Positions 21,566 through 36,001 are shown, counted from the stretch's first letter. The stretch: 64,000 bases of DNA from Suillus spraguei (GCA_016800925.1 JABCPU010000137.1:95179-159178), one strand, 5' to 3'. Numbers and translations: made by a program. Notes: generated by a model from the letters alone, not told the origin.

Positions 21566-23302
21566 ATGCGCTCACTAGTACTTTTCGGCGTCTTCCTTTA
21601 CCTCATTGGAGGCATCCAAGCTACACCTATAACAAATGCAACTACTAGTACAATCACAGCCTGCAATTCTGAAGCCCTACCGACATCATTCACGGACAGA
21701 ACCATATGGTCCATCATTTTCAGTTCCGTTCTCACTCTGTTTGCATGTATCTACAGTGCCATTCACCCCAATATCCCGAGTCCTAGAGACAACTCCTTTT
21801 GTATCCTACGGCGGCGACTTGGGATCATGATAATGGCACTAATTGCTCCTGAATTGATTGTCACCTGGGCTATGCGCCAGTGGATCAGCGCCCGTCAAGT
21901 TACAAGACAGTTCGAGAAATCGGGGTATTTCAACGTCAATCCGGAGTCTGGTGGTGAGTCTTGCTTTTGGAAACTCTGCGACTCATAGTTTACCATACAC
22001 GTCCTCAGATCACAGGTTTATCGAAGCAATTTCAGAACAATATGTTGAAGGTGTGCTTCACATTCTATCTTGTCACACGCCTCGAATACGTTCTCTTATG
22101 ACCTTCTCAAGATTATGATAGCACTCGGCTTCTCGTAGCGCATCCCAAAGGTGATTCGTCGTCTGTACTCGTGTTTATTCGCCAGTTCATACTAGTACTC
22201 CAGTGCCTACTTCAAAACACGAGGGAACTTGGCATATTGTTGCGAAGCCATTCAAAAAGTTGTTAAAGTCTTATGTTTCAGAGCAATCTGAAGGTAAGCC
22301 AGATCCGTTTCTCTTAGACGTACCTGATATTTGGCTCATGTGCATCCTTAGATTATACGTGGACTCAAGGACATAGCTTCTTTGTGCTGATGGGTGGCTT
22401 CATGCTTTATGTGGATGGAAAACCATATCACACACTACAGCCTGACGAGGTCCTCAAGCTGATACGTGCTGGATATATCGATACTCCTACCCTAACAGAA
22501 AACCAGATCCAGGACAAGAGCAAAGGGACTGTAATATCCAAAGGATTGATCATTCTTCAGGTAGTCTGGTTTGTCATGCAGCTTATCACCCGCGCTATTT
22601 ATCACCTCGAAACCACCCAACTCGAAGTGGGGACACTCGCTTTTGCGGTTCTCAATCTCCTCACTTATACTGTATGGTGGAACAAACCTCTCGATGTGCG
22701 ATGTCCATATCCAGTATACTGGAAGTCAACCGAGTCAAGGCCAGAGGATCATATTTATGAGTATGTATCCACCTCAACAATTGTGCCACTGCTAATTGCA
22801 TCTGCCTTAGTGTCCTGCAATGGACACGCCTGCTCAATATGGATCTTTTCTCCAGTTCTCGGCCCAATTGAAGAAGTGACAGGCCTGTCTGATATTCCCG
22901 CATCTCGAAAGCTCCGAGTACCGACATTTGATGGCAGCGTCATCTCGAAGATTCAAATAGGAGAGTTCTTCAGCTTGCTGCATTGCTTATGGCAACCATA
23001 TTTGGTGGCATCCATTGTATGGCTTGGATTTTGCCTTTCCTTCAGCCAGGAACAGGTATTATGGCGCATCAGTGCCGTCGCTATAACTTTCACACCCTGG
23101 TTTTTTTTTTACAAAACTCATACCTGACATTCATTACTTGGAGTCGTGGAGTCTGCATTATGGCCTGATTTTTTTGGTATCTGTCCCATTGTACATCACA
23201 GCTCGTGCCCTCCTCTTGGTACTTATGTTCACCACTTTACGCAATCTTCCTTCTGACGCATACACTGCGGTGCCGTGGACTACTTGGGTACCACACTTAT
23301 AA
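21566..23302 (+). pseudogene. Multi-spanning membrane protein of an Agaricomycete family, probably decayed
   Basis: The N-terminal exon (21566-21953) begins MRSLVLFGVFLYLIGGIQA, a likely signal sequence, then an acidic-neutral segment and helices with the family marks AIHPNIPSP and MRQWISAR. The next clear exon (22352-22760) has WTQGHSFFVLMGGFMLYVDG, IQDKSKG and WWNKPLDVRCP; later come FGGIHCMAW, LWRISAVAI and a C-terminus LRNLPSDAY to VPHL. I recall this as a large mushroom-specific family without a known function. The middle intron would be ~400 nt, and the reading frame changes at least once around 22970-23050 between FGGIHCMAW and the SQEQVLWRIS block. These breaks suggest a dead gene, though sequence errors cannot be excluded. 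Confidence 0.55.
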
Positions 23303-24986
23303 TTCTTGATTATGGTATTTAGATACATTTCATACTTTTGTAACCATATTCAGATGCGGTATTCTTGTGTCGACTTATGAATTGTTTTCGTGATCACTAG
23401 GGACGCGATCACATGACTTGCATGTGAACCGACTCAATGAATCCGCCCAGTCCTGCTCGAACTTGCTCACCATTATGGACAGCAGCGAAATAGGGTTGTT
23501 TGGGTCGTTGCGGCTGGTGAAACCGATTAACAGATAGCGCATTCCAATCGACGAGTAGATGTCTACTTTTGGACACAACCCGACGTACGAGTGTTTATTT
23601 CTATAATACCTAGGTATCTGGCAGCGCTTTGCAGAGTCTGCACGCAGAAATTGTGGTTCTTCAGAGAAGGTCCGTGACTTATTTATAATACCTATATAGA
23701 TACGCTAACAACTGGAGAAAAAAATTATTTGCATTAGAAGGCTTTCGATCCTCGTCTTTTAGCGAAGCACGCCTTACCATCGACGGCTGTGATGGGTGAA
23801 GGCCAGATTTGGAGAATATGACTGAAATGGAAAAATGGGGAGTTTTTCAATGAGATCATCAGTTCTTATTATTCTTATAACCTCCTAGACACTTGTTGGG
23901 TAGGGTACGCTAAGGTCCGGCACAATGCCGGCAAAATTCTAACGCCTCCAAATATCCTTCCAAGTATTTTCGAGACTAGCATGAAACCAGCCCTCCTGTT
24001 TGGAATAATTAACCTCTTTGAACAACTTTCCGTATGTCGTTTATCTTGTTATCTTGTTTCCACACTTTACCCGGTGGTCGTTTGGTAGCTGTTCCTTGCT
24101 ACTCCCTCCACGTATGGTCATTCAGATATGGGTCCAGGCGAGAACATGAATCATTGTCCAATCATGTAATCGGGATTACGCACTCGCATTTGTTCACTTT
24201 CAACGCGCACCGACATCTCCAACTGCCCTATCCTCTACCCTTCGCACCATATTCAAAGCCTGGTATGCCTACTCCACTTGCGAGTGTGGATCGAAGCATA
24301 TCAACCCCTCTAGGCCTCTACTCACTTGATCCTTCAGAAATATGATCAATGTCTTGAGCTTCTCGCACGTGGAGAGTACCTCACTGTCTCAAATATGGGA
24401 CACTGCATCGAGTTCGTCTTAAAATGTAACTATTTTTGTCATGATAGGCCCATCAACGTGCAACAGGGACGAGCTCCCCGTTGCATCGTGTTCTTCCATT
24501 GGCGCCGTCGCCTAATCGTTACTTGGGTGAGCCTCCGTGACTGTCTTTCGGAGTGGAATTTGAATGGCGAACTTTAAAATTATTATCATTCACGTCCATA
24601 AGTTGCCACTGCGGCTACACGAGTGTTACCAAAAAATATAAGAAGCTTAATGGGCTATGATGACTAGCCAAGTTTGGCGAACATCATGTTCCGGAAGGTC
24701 GGGTATCACCGTATTCCATGAGGTTGGCGTCTAATGATATTCCTTAGGCGCGTTTGTTTAGTGTTCCATCGTCGTTTTTGCATGGTCCAGGAGACACCTA
24801 GGTCCCTTTTCGGCTCAGACATGAAACAGGGTTCTCACTGAGTGGGTTTAGGGTCTCGATGTGCTAAAGACCACGGGATTCGACGCCTGAAGCTATATAA
24901 GTTCGTACACAGACTATCGATTGAACAATTCACTTCACCTTAGAGTTCATTAGCCGCAACGATAGTCTCTCAATTGTATCGCGTCA
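23303..24986. other. Intergenic spacer
   Basis: Several open frames (for example 24034-24345) have no recognisable content, splice context or composition bias. The last ~130 bases before 24987 are probably the promoter of the HET gene (TATATAAG at 24894, about 90 bases upstream). Confidence 0.35.
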
Positions 24987-27124
24987 ATGGCACATCTCTC
25001 GACATCGTCAGTGGGCGATGTACTTCATACTGTCTTGCACTACGGCTCCCACAGCAACACTGTGACTACATGCAGTGACGGATCTGTAGATCATGTCAGT
25101 TGCTTCGTCGGTCCTCTCCCGAACAATGAGCGCTAATGATAATGACCGTATTTCGAACGTCTAGTCAAATTTTCGAGTTAACACATTGTCCAGCGTCACT
25201 GAGGCAAGTTTCAATACCATATGAGGGAAAGTCGATGATGTTATTATAATTCCAGCCGTCAACACCGGATTCAGACTGTACGAAAGTGCAGAGTCCATTT
25301 ACGACAACTCCACCCAAACTTGAAATCCCATATACCAGCTCCTACCAACAGCCGCTTAGCGATGAGGCCAGGACTAAAAGACAGGAGGAGCTTTTTGACA
25401 GCATCATCGACGACAAGCTCGATACCATCCCTGTTCGCCTCATCGACACAATCTCGGGCAAGCTATGCAGCACAGGAGAACTCCGCACTCATTTTAAGGA
25501 GTCCCACAATTTCAAGGAAGTTGAAGTGAAAATTTTCAGGGCCACTGAGAAGGCGATGAAGGCGGCTGTCGATGCCTTCTTCGAATACGCTATGTTCTCC
25601 CATCGTTGGAGTACTACCGTCGATGACGAGCCTACGTATGACCACATTAAGGACGAAGATAGCATCTACGGGCTGAAACACCACCGGGAATTGATAAGTT
25701 GCAACAGTTTTGCAAAATTGCCGGGGAGAACCAGTTCCGGTGGGCTTGGAGCGATACGTGTTGTATCGACAAGACCAACAACGTCGAGCTCCAGGAATCT
25801 GTCATATCCATGTTCTCGTGGTATCGGTCGTCATCCGTCACCATCGTCTACCTCTCAGACGTCACCGACGAGCAGAGCTTCAGAAACAGTGTATGGTTCA
25901 CCCGCGGATGGACGCTACAGGAGCTCATTGCACCTCGGCTCGTCTGGTTCTTCAAGAAGGACTGGACGCCATATATTGACAGCAAGCAGAACCACAAAGA
26001 AGACCCTCAAGTCGTCAAGATCATATCTGAGATCACGTCTATTGACCGGACCGTCCTCAACCAGTTTGTGCCGGGATTGAGAGATGTTGGCTGCGACGAG
26101 GTCAAGAAGAGGATGAGTTGGCTTGCATCTAGGAGGACGACCAAGATCGAGGATATGGCGTACTGCATGATGGGTAACAGTTGTCACTTTCTGAATCAAG
26201 CGATTGCCTAAAGACTTTCGATTTACAGGCATCTTTGGTGTCCATATGCCGGTCATGTACGGGGAGAGAAAGAATGCTTTTGTTCGCCTTCAAAAGGAGA
26301 TCATGAACCTTACGGATGACCTGTCGCTGTTTGACTGGGTCGGGGAACCGTCAGAGTTTCATTCGTACTTTGCATCGCACGCCAGCTGTTTCGCAACTCC
26401 TCTAGTTAGATCTGAGAGGAGCTTGTCGAAACACCCTCATACTCGGTTGTCTCAAGCCACCAAGGCCTTTGCCAGCGCTGTTGGTTCTACCGTCGTGATG
26501 AATCTCAGGAAACTCCTTCTGGACCCTCCCCATGGTCATTTCATTGCCAACGGGAAGATGAACATGGCGTTGTTTGTTCACGATGTTACGAAGCTCGTTC
26601 CGGCGGACGTTACATGCTCTCCCACTCTCAATGACGATGGTGTCACTGACTATCTTGTCAAGGCTGAAGGTCTCGCTGATATGAAGATTACAACTCACAA
26701 ACTTCTTCCTACTACGGTCAACGGAGAAGATTTGCCTTGCTACCGTCTTGTTCGGATGTGGGACTTCAACCTTATCCCACCGGAAGATGCTGTGAAGAAA
26801 GCAGACGAAGAAACAAGATCCGGAATTGGAGATGGACATAGCGGGCATCATGGAATAACTATGCATACCCACCATTATCATTCCCACCATGAACTGGACA
26901 GATCAGACGTGTTAAGTCCTGTGGCCACTGCGATGACTGCTACAGTGTCTCATAACGCAGTGATCATGTTCATGACCCGTCTTCTGGAACCTTTCGTCGC
27001 ACAGCTGCTGATTCGGAGAAAACAAGGAGGGCCTTATGAGAGAGTGGGAACAAGAGAGCGGTTGATGGCAGAGCCTTCCGGCTCCATCACCTTTCGAAGT
27101 ATCAAGACCCTAAGTATTCGTTGA
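24987..27124 (+). CDS. HET-domain (heterokaryon incompatibility-like) protein
   Basis: Start chosen at ATG 24987 (MAHLSTSSVGDV). Exon 1 ends 25095; a 39-nt exon lies near 25165-25203 with a GCAAGT donor, and the long exon starts about 25255 (PSTPDSDC). HET-domain marks: ATEKAMKAAVDAFFEYAMFS then HRW, WAWSDTCCIDKTNNVELQES, FSWYRSSSVTIVYLSDV, WFTRGWTLQELIAP, then EDMAYCMMG-intron (26174-26228)-IFGVHMPVMYGE. From family knowledge these proteins trigger cell death or rejection after fusion of unlike strains. The frame changes by one base near 25672-25690 (before DKLQQFCKIAG), a homopolymer-poor site, so this is a true break or an error. The C-terminal third has a histidine-rich patch (HSGHHG, HTHHYHSHHE) and no recognised domain. 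Confidence 0.7.
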
Positions 27125-27675
27125 TTATATCATTTTTGAAATCATACGAGTATACTAATTCTTGTACTTATATGTATGGCGGTCTGTAGGAGTAGCTCAG
27201 ATCAGGCCAAGGCCACATTTCCTGTACCGAGATATATAAAAATCAACCCCTGTGGGCGGGATTTAATGTGGAGCTCGAGCATCTTGCTTCAGCTGCATGG
27301 TTAGAGAGGCAAGCAAAAAATCATGGAAGGGTTGCTCGATAAATTTACTGATGGGATTAGCAGGGCCCGGGGCCCCGACTTCCAGCCGTTAATCTGGATT
27401 ATCATGTGATTCATTCAAGGCGCTGATGCAAGTAGCCCAGACTCCAGAACATGTGGCCAGCAACAATTTTTGCGTAGCAAGCACTACTAGCACGGCAGCA
27501 ATTACGTATATAATTTCCTATGGTCTAGATTTGGAAAGAGCAACATTCATTTTTGAGGAATAGGATATACTGACCAGGGTTCGGATGCTCCGGTAGACTA
27601 TATCTGAGCAAGCACCGAAAAGATCCTAGTTATCGATCTCATCTTGATTGTCTACCACAACGTTAGTTCACCAAA
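27125..27675. other. Intergenic spacer with shared relic
   Basis: 27405-27580 is the second copy of the relic described at 21370-21500. A TATATAAA at 27232 has no start nearby. No gene recognised. Confidence 0.35.
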
Positions 27676-29980
27676 ATGCCCTCAAAGATTGCTGAGCCCT
27701 CTGCATCGGACACGACGGCGACCCAGGAGTTGCCGTTCGTTACCTTTCCGCCCTTTCCAAAACCCCACCGGACGTGACGCTCATCCCGTTCAAGGATTTT
27801 AGGGCACGCGGGATACAGCTGTTCGGTGAAGTAGTCGGTGGCCTGAACGAGGAAGACATGGAGCTCGATGGCTTGGGGATACCTACAGTCGAATTGCGCG
27901 TGAAGCATTCAACTGATGAGTGCAAGAGCAATACACGCAAGAGGAAACGCAAGAAGAAGACTGCTGTCGTAGAAGGTGCGCCTGCGAGGAAGGTCCCGTG
28001 GTATGAAGAGTGGGAGGAAGGTGAAGATCTGCGTATCACGAAGGGCAAGTTCGATTCGTAGGTCATTTTTATCGCTCATGATCCCATCTTGAGATCCACG
28101 ATACGGTGAATTGGTACTGATCAGCCTGCTAGGAATATCTCCATGTGGATCGCCTTTTTCATGCTGCAAACGATTTTCGGGTCAATCGCACTTGGCCACC
28201 GATCACATCTGGGGTCGGCCAGCTCTGGGATCAAGTAGGTATATTCATATTTGCGCTTGCACCAACCTCACTGTTTCTTATAGTTTCGTCTGTATGTTGG
28301 ACTCCTTGTCAATCCAACTATCTATCGTAAACCGAGCAAAGACGAAGAAGCAGATGACGATGACTATGAGGGTGACGACCCTTCCAATATCCATGTTAAC
28401 GCGGAGGATACTTCTGGATCTGTTCCTCCTTCAGATGATGTCGCTCCCTCAGCTTTCTCTGTTGAATTGGACGATCATGACGACGACGAAGGTACTTTAC
28501 AGGCACGCAAATCTGATCTGGAGGAACAACGTGAGGAGAAGCTGGTTGTGTTCTTAAACGACCCGGAGAAGTCGGTGACGATTTTCCTCTCGTCTCACAT
28601 GCGTGAACAAGGCCTCATCTGGTTTGTCTCGATAATAATTCTCAACGTGACGTGTTTCTCATTGATCGTAGGTCGGAGAGGAACCTCGTTAATGCACCAC
28701 ACCTCATCAGCTTCTTTTTGAACTTTGTCCTGCGGAACCGCGTTCTCCCGAAAGCCTCTCATGAACGCGGCATCCGCAGTGCTCTTGAAATCGTGGAGCT
28801 CGCGAAGAAAGAGCTGCCCCTGACATATAAGATTGGGCAGGCGTTACCCGATGTGTTCAGCGATGGTTGCAAGGAGTGCTTTGGCCGGAAAGGCGGAATT
28901 GAATGGTCTTTCGACGATTACCAAAAGGCAGATGATCCGCCTGCTCCAGGTAATATCAGCCATCTGTACGTGATAGCTTATCGATGAGTTAATATTCCAT
29001 TTTCAGTTGATGCAACTATTACCGTTATCGATCAGCATGGTGCAGCAACGGAGATTGTACTCCCAGATACGGAAGAAACAGCACTTAAAGATGCCATCGA
29101 GGATAATGTTGACATGGAGATCCAGGTTACTGACATGCGCACCACTGCCCCCGTCGTTAATGCCAACACCACCGCCCCTATTACCACCGCACCACCCGAC
29201 ATCTGGTCTGCAAACACAACAGACACCGTTGCCGGCGGGTGGGGTGCTACGGGCGACACCGAAGGTTGGGGTTCTGTAGGTTCTGATACCTGGGGTGCCA
29301 TCGGCGATGGCGGTACATGGGGCCCTGCGGATGACAATGACGAATGGGGTGCGGACTCCGCCCCACTCTCATTTGCACCCGAAGTGACTGAGCCCTCTTG
29401 GCTTTCCCCGCCGCCCTCGCTCACGTCTCTCCTGGGTCCCACCTCTTTCCCACTGACACACAGTACAGGGATAGTGGAGTCCTCCACGCGCCGCATCAAA
29501 GCGATCCACCTGCCCCCGAAAGATAAGGCAAAGATCAAGGGCGACGCAGCGGAAATGGTGGAGGATGAGTTAGAGCGGAGGTTTGCGCGGGTTGTCATGA
29601 GCCCGTGGGGGAGGGAGGAAAGCGATATTCCCAAGCCCTCCATTCGCAAGACCTCCCGCGGCGCAGTAATTATGCCCGACGGCGAGGTTGAAGGCAGCGG
29701 GACTGGCAAACCGCACAATCCATATGAAGACGACATTGTCCTGGTCTTAGAGCCTGCCGTACTCGATACGCTAAGCCTCGGGATGGGACTTGGGGGGCTA
29801 TGGGTGCAAATTGTGCGTGAGAAGGTGGAGGAAGACAATGAAGCACCGAAAAAGTCTAATGGAAAACGCGGAAAGAAAGACAAAGGCCCCCTGGATGAAC
29901 TTTCGGGGAATTACTGGTACCTCGAAGAGCTAATGGGCATCTTCCCAAGCTATTTCATGTCCAGGGAGAATGCGAAGTAG
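27676..29980 (+). CDS. Conserved basidiomycete protein with WG-repeat segment (candidate Argonaute-hook protein)
   Basis: Read from ATG 27676. Exon 1 has FVTFPPFPKP, VTLIPFKDFRARGIQLFG and a basic run RKRKRKKK. Further exons are about 28135-28233 (RLFHAANDFRVNRTWPPITS), 28284-28621 (acidic DEEADDDDYEGDD; VVFLNDPEKSVTIFLSSHM), 28673-28950 (NAPHLISFFLNFVLRNRVLP) and 29008-29980. At 29236-29362 six tryptophans each stand next to glycine in an acidic, Ser/Thr setting (GGWG, EGWG, DTWG, GTWG, DEWG), the make-up of GW/WG Argonaute-binding hooks. The rest is a basic helical region ending YFMSRENAK. I do not recognise the whole protein, and the RNAi link is inference. The frame slips by one in AAAACCCC (27759-27766), and exon 1 to exon 2 does not join in frame, so the model is partly uncertain. 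Confidence 0.6.
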
Positions 29981-30725
29981 ACGAGGAAGTTTTTTAATGT
30001 TTGTTCTGTCATGCTTTGCTTTTTGCTTTCGAAGTTTAATGTTTGACGCTATCGCAATGTATACGTATATACTTACCTTTGACTTACTTACTCAAACTAC
30101 TTACCAGGAGACTGTGGAACTGTTCGGGTCCAGCTCTGTTATGTCAATGACTGAGTTTGAAAATCGGAACGTCCAATGAATAGTGACTTGAGTCATATAA
30201 GTAGTCACCGGTTCACCTATGTAGTAAAAATGAGTCGGACAAAAATCCTATGTTTGAGAACCTCAAAGAGGCCTAATTCAGTGTCGGAAGAAATTGTTAT
30301 TCCGTCGGGGATAAACCGGGTTTATACCGTACTGGATACCGTACTGGATGGCTCGGAGACAAAATGAGGCTGCCAGCCGCTGGCGCCGCCCGTAGTACTT
30401 ATACCACAAAATCGTATCATCCCAATCTCACCTTCAAGTGATCTGCCTTTAAATCAGACACCAGTGAGTATCCTAGATCTTCATGTTCAGTCGCCGTGCT
30501 GCCAGGTTGTTGGATGTTCAAAAATGATGGACAAGGGCCAACAAGGGACGGACGATCTTACCTTGATCATACAATCACATGGCGTGTTTCACGCCGCATG
30601 TCGCACGGCTCACACCACCATGATGATTTATTAGTCTGACTCGTACAACATCGCTCATCTCGCAGCTAACCAACATGTCAGACAGGTTAAGACAAGTACA
30701 TAATCACCTCTCAGGTTCAAGCACG
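29981..30725. other. Intergenic spacer
   Basis: No gene recognised. A short direct repeat TACCGTACTGGAT occurs twice at 30327-30350. Confidence 0.4.
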
Positions 30726-32369
<1,644 letters not shown>

Positions 32370-32946
32370 AAGACTTTTGGACCACTGGGATACTTGATAG
32401 CGATGTCATCGTGTTAGATCAACTGTGGATAACTAGAAACCCAACTCACATTTATTGATCGCGATCGGTGGGGAAACTGATAAAAAGACAATAAGTGTTC
32501 GCTTGCAACTGTCTTTGTCCCCATGGAGCTTCTGGTAATGCGATACTGAAAACATGCCTTGGAGTACTCCGAGTCGGTCCTTTCTATGGCTGTCGTGGAT
32601 ATCTGATAAGGAATGAATCCGATGGTGATTTGGTATGATTCTCGTAAATACCACTCGGGGAGTCAGCACGACATAAACTTTAACCACAGGTGATGTGGGG
32701 ATGCGCTAAGCTCATGACAATTTGTCAAACATCACTGCCGTTATAACATTTCAGTATTTCAACGCGTCTTGCAATAGGGGCGTTATGGCATTGAATGATC
32801 TTTTTCACTATCAGACACGCAGATATGAAGCTAGTAGACCTATCAAACAACAAATATGTTTTATTCTAGCGAAACACAACTTTGAATTCACAGCTATCAC
32901 ATCAAACTTCTTCTTAGTATAGCCCAAAGAATGCACTCCCTCACAC
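32370..32946. other. Convergent 3' spacer
   Basis: Lies between the 3' ends of the aminotransferase (+) and the thioredoxin-fold gene (-). No gene recognised. Confidence 0.45.
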
Positions 32947-33984
32947 CTAAACAACAACGTTCTTCGCAAGGAATTCGGACCACTCCTTTTCTCCCCAAGA
33001 GCTAGAGACTTGATTGGCAATCAAACCGTCCCAGAGAGCGGTGGGAGAAACATGTACACCATTCTGCCTGGCGAATTTGACTGCACGATAAGAGGCATGA
33101 GACCCCGAACTACCACAAAAACGTGAAGACCCACTAGTGTATTTAAGATCATCTGTAACTCCGATTCCGCCATTCGGAGTAGGCTTCACCTTCAGAAGAT
33201 CCTTGAACACCGCCACCTGCTCTTCTGTGATTACTTGGGCGGCGATGCTGGCCAATTTCTCACGGATCTGCAGAGCAGTCATGTTGGAAGCGGGACCATC
33301 GAAGAATTCGGTCTGTTGCTTGAACAGCTGCGTATCAAGTTGATTTAGTTTGGCGGAAGTATCTTCAGTTTCGAGTGATGCTTACTGCGAGGGAGAATGC
33401 CCAAATTTCTCTGGAGCAGCACGCACAACCTAAATCAAATCGTCATTACGATCACCCGAAGTATATCGGTTTAAAGCACTTACAGCAAGTCCAGCTTCAT
33501 TAGTGTAGGTCGAAGTTGCGTGCCAAGGCTGGACTTGGAGCCTCATGATGACTTTCACTTTGCCATAATATAAACCTCCCACGTCCACCAAAGGCTTCAA
33601 AACGCTATCGATTGCGAGGGATATCTTCGCGCTGTGCGATAAATGGGGTTAGTGAGGCGGATCTTTGTATCTGTGGATGTGGATGTCAACCTGAATGGGC
33701 AAACGTAGTCCACTGAACCCCTCGTTAATTGAAAGCACTTCAAGACTTGACCAGTTTGTTGACTCACGGAAGATATCAAGGGTATGCGGGGCGTCGTGGG
33801 CACCCGCAATAATAGTCGGTCGAAGTGAGGTTGAAGAGCCATGATACTTGAGTGCTTGATGAAACGTTGAAGGTCGACGTCGAAGATAAGTTATCATGTG
33901 CTTGTGAGTTCCGAGTCTTTCCTCGATAATGCCAGATGTTCTCATGTCAAAGCGGTTAGCAGATATGCACGAAGATTGTTGCAA
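32947..33984 (-). CDS. DsbA-like thioredoxin-fold protein
   Basis: Minus strand. Exons include 33984?-33768 (to GAHDAPHTLDIF), 33712-33691 (DYVCPF), 33631-33484 (AIDSVLKPLVDVGGLYYGK; VQPWHATSTYTNEAGLA), then VVRAAPE, LFKQQTEFFDGPASNMTALQ, and the last two joining at KYT-IKFARQNGVHVSPTALW and ending EFLAKNVVV. The order fits the fungal proteins with DYVCPFSAK near the N-terminus and VSPTVLWDGL at the C-terminus, a DsbA-type thioredoxin fold with one Cys-Pro rather than CxxC, so redox activity is doubtful. One T is missing at 33405-33407 (minus-strand AAATTTGGG where the family reads EKFWAFS), giving a frameshift. The true start may be an ATG nearer 33900. Confidence 0.7.
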
Positions 33985-34305
33985 TGCCCTACGATATATT
34001 GCTTTAAATAACTTTCTTGTCTGTTCGTGCTTCGAACTTCGATGATGCGAAGGTCAGCTGAGCTCAGGAGTTACATACCTATCACGTGATCACTAACCTC
34101 AACTTCGACGTCTGAATCAAAAGAACGTTGAAGAATCCCGTCATCGAAAACTAGAGAAAACCTCAAATTTGCTGCTCGAGGCAAGTATCCCGGTTATTGC
34201 ATCTTCCAATTTTGACTACTGAAATATTGCATCAAATCAGAGACAGTTCCAGGATTTGCTTACAGTCACCTTGGCCAGTCCTTCGTACATTATCAACCCG
34301 AAAAC
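33985..34305. promoter_or_regulatory. Divergent promoter region
   Basis: The spacer between the divergent thioredoxin-fold gene (-) and the PCI gene (+). No TATA box close to either start was seen. Confidence 0.35.
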
Positions 34306-36001
34306 ATGGCGATGACCTTCTCGACCTTCATATTGACACTCGCAGAGACAATACAGTCAGAAAATGGACCTAACTTGGCCTATCTTTTACGCCCAACCAG
34401 TCCTCACGGGAAGGATCTGGTCAGGGAGTTTCGTAATCCTACAGTACGTTTTTGACCTTCTCGGAATACTGTCGATACTCAGAACAGATTGCCAGCGCGA
34501 AGCACTAACCTCACGTTATGGTGGATGTATTGAGAGCCCATGGGATGATATTGCTATTAGATATGTTATGGTCACAACACACATCGCCCGCAAACGCACT
34601 GGGGAGGCATTCAACGAACAGTCACAGCTTGTCTCGTGAGTATCTGTGTACCACTAGACACCTCCTTGACTCACTCGTTTACAGCCAGTTCTTCCGTTAT
34701 CTCATCAACAATACGGGGTGGACACTTCCTGCGCTGTTCTCAATGTTGAGAGACCTACGGGACCTTGCTTTTGACGTGAGACATCACATCTCTGCTTCTT
34801 AAACTCTTATCGAATGCTGTAGGCCGACAACTACGCAAGATATAATAATCAGAAAAGCGAGTGTATGGAAAGCGCGGCCGGCGTTGTTGTGAAAGCGTTC
34901 AGCAACTGCATGACAGACAGGTACTGTACCTGTCATACTTGTCCCGTATTTTTGACATGCGTCCAAATGCCTCGCTAGAACTTCACCTCCGAGTGAATCT
35001 CGTAAATGGGGAGTTTACTACGTAGTCGGGCTTGTGCTAAAATGCTACTTTCGAGTCTGTCCTTTTCGTTCATTTGGCGCTTGCATTGCCCGCTGAAAAT
35101 TCCTAGGTCAAACGAATATCGTTGTCGAAAAATATCCTCAGAGCGCTCAATGCTAATCCTGATATACCACCTCTCTCAGAGTACCCACGCTCACATCAAG
35201 TACGTTCACACGGCATCTATTCCAGAGGGCCACTGACGTCACGGCTTGGAAGGTCACCTACCGCTACTACCTGGGCATGCTAAGTTTTCTAAATGAAGAT
35301 TATACTAAAGTACGGGCCTAATTATGTTGCGACGTCACTCGGACTGAGCGGTTGCAGTCCGAACAGGAACTTACACTAGCTTTTTACCAATGCTATATCC
35401 CGGCACATGGTAATCAAGAGTAAGCAACGTTATTCGTCAGCCAGTGCCTACAAATTGACGCCCGGGTATTAGGCGAATACTTACGTACCTACTTCCGCTA
35501 CGTGTTCTTCGTGGGCATCTCCCAACCAGAGACCTGATGGACAGGTTCCCCGTGCTTGACGAGTTGTTTACGCCATTCATTACTGCTATACGTGCTGGGG
35601 ATATATCTGCATATGATGCAGCACTGGAAAAGTGGGAACGGCGCCTGCTCGAGCTCAACTTATGGTTGACACTAGAACGAGCTCGAGAACTATGTATCAG
35701 GGGTCTGTTTAGACGCGTGTACGTAGATCACTGGTGAGCGATGGCACAGAATATGCACTAACTACCTTCATTAAGCTGGGTGGCAACCGACCAAAGCACG
35801 CGAATACCTGTTTCTATGTTCCACTGCTCTTTACGATTAAAGGGGATCGACGTTTCGATGGAGGAAGCTGAATGCTATGTTGCGAATATGATCTATCAGG
35901 GATATATGAGAGGTTATATCTCGCATGAGAAGAGCATGGTCGTGTTAGCTAGTGTCAACGCATTTCCCAAAGTAGCAGATCGTTCTGCGCCATTATCCTA
36001 G
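34306..36001 (+). CDS. PCI-domain protein of the Csn12/PCID2 (Thp1) family
   Basis: Fully open over about eleven exons (first five: 34306-34443, 34496-34635, 34685-34775, ~34822-34920, ~34979-35050). Protein marks in order: MAMTFSTFILTLAETIQ, LLRPTSPHGKDL, SPWDDIAIRY, EAFNEQSQLVS, LPALFSMLRDLRDLAF, TSPPSESRKWGVYYVVGLVL, SLSKNILRAL, VTYRYYLGMLSFLNEDY, FPVLDELFTPFITAIRAGD, WERRLLELNLWLTLERAREL, then the PCI winged helix with ECYVANMIYQGYMRGYISHE and end ASVNAFPKVADRSAPLS. Members act in the TREX-2/mRNA-export complex or as Csn12 next to the COP9 signalosome; sequence alone does not separate the two. Start ATG 34306 gives the family N-terminus. Confidence 0.85.

Noticed and set aside
23375..23578. 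Minus-strand open frame of 67 codons
   Set aside because: No motif, no exon signals, and isolated in a spacer.
26402..26890. Minus-strand open frame of 162 codons
   Set aside because: Antisense to the HET protein's last exon, with no motif or exon signals.
29032..29883. Long minus-strand open frame (283 codons)
   Set aside because: It is antisense to the WG-repeat exon, whose plus-strand reading has conserved segments and splice continuity; the minus frame is Ser/Thr/Pro-rich as expected of a shadow.
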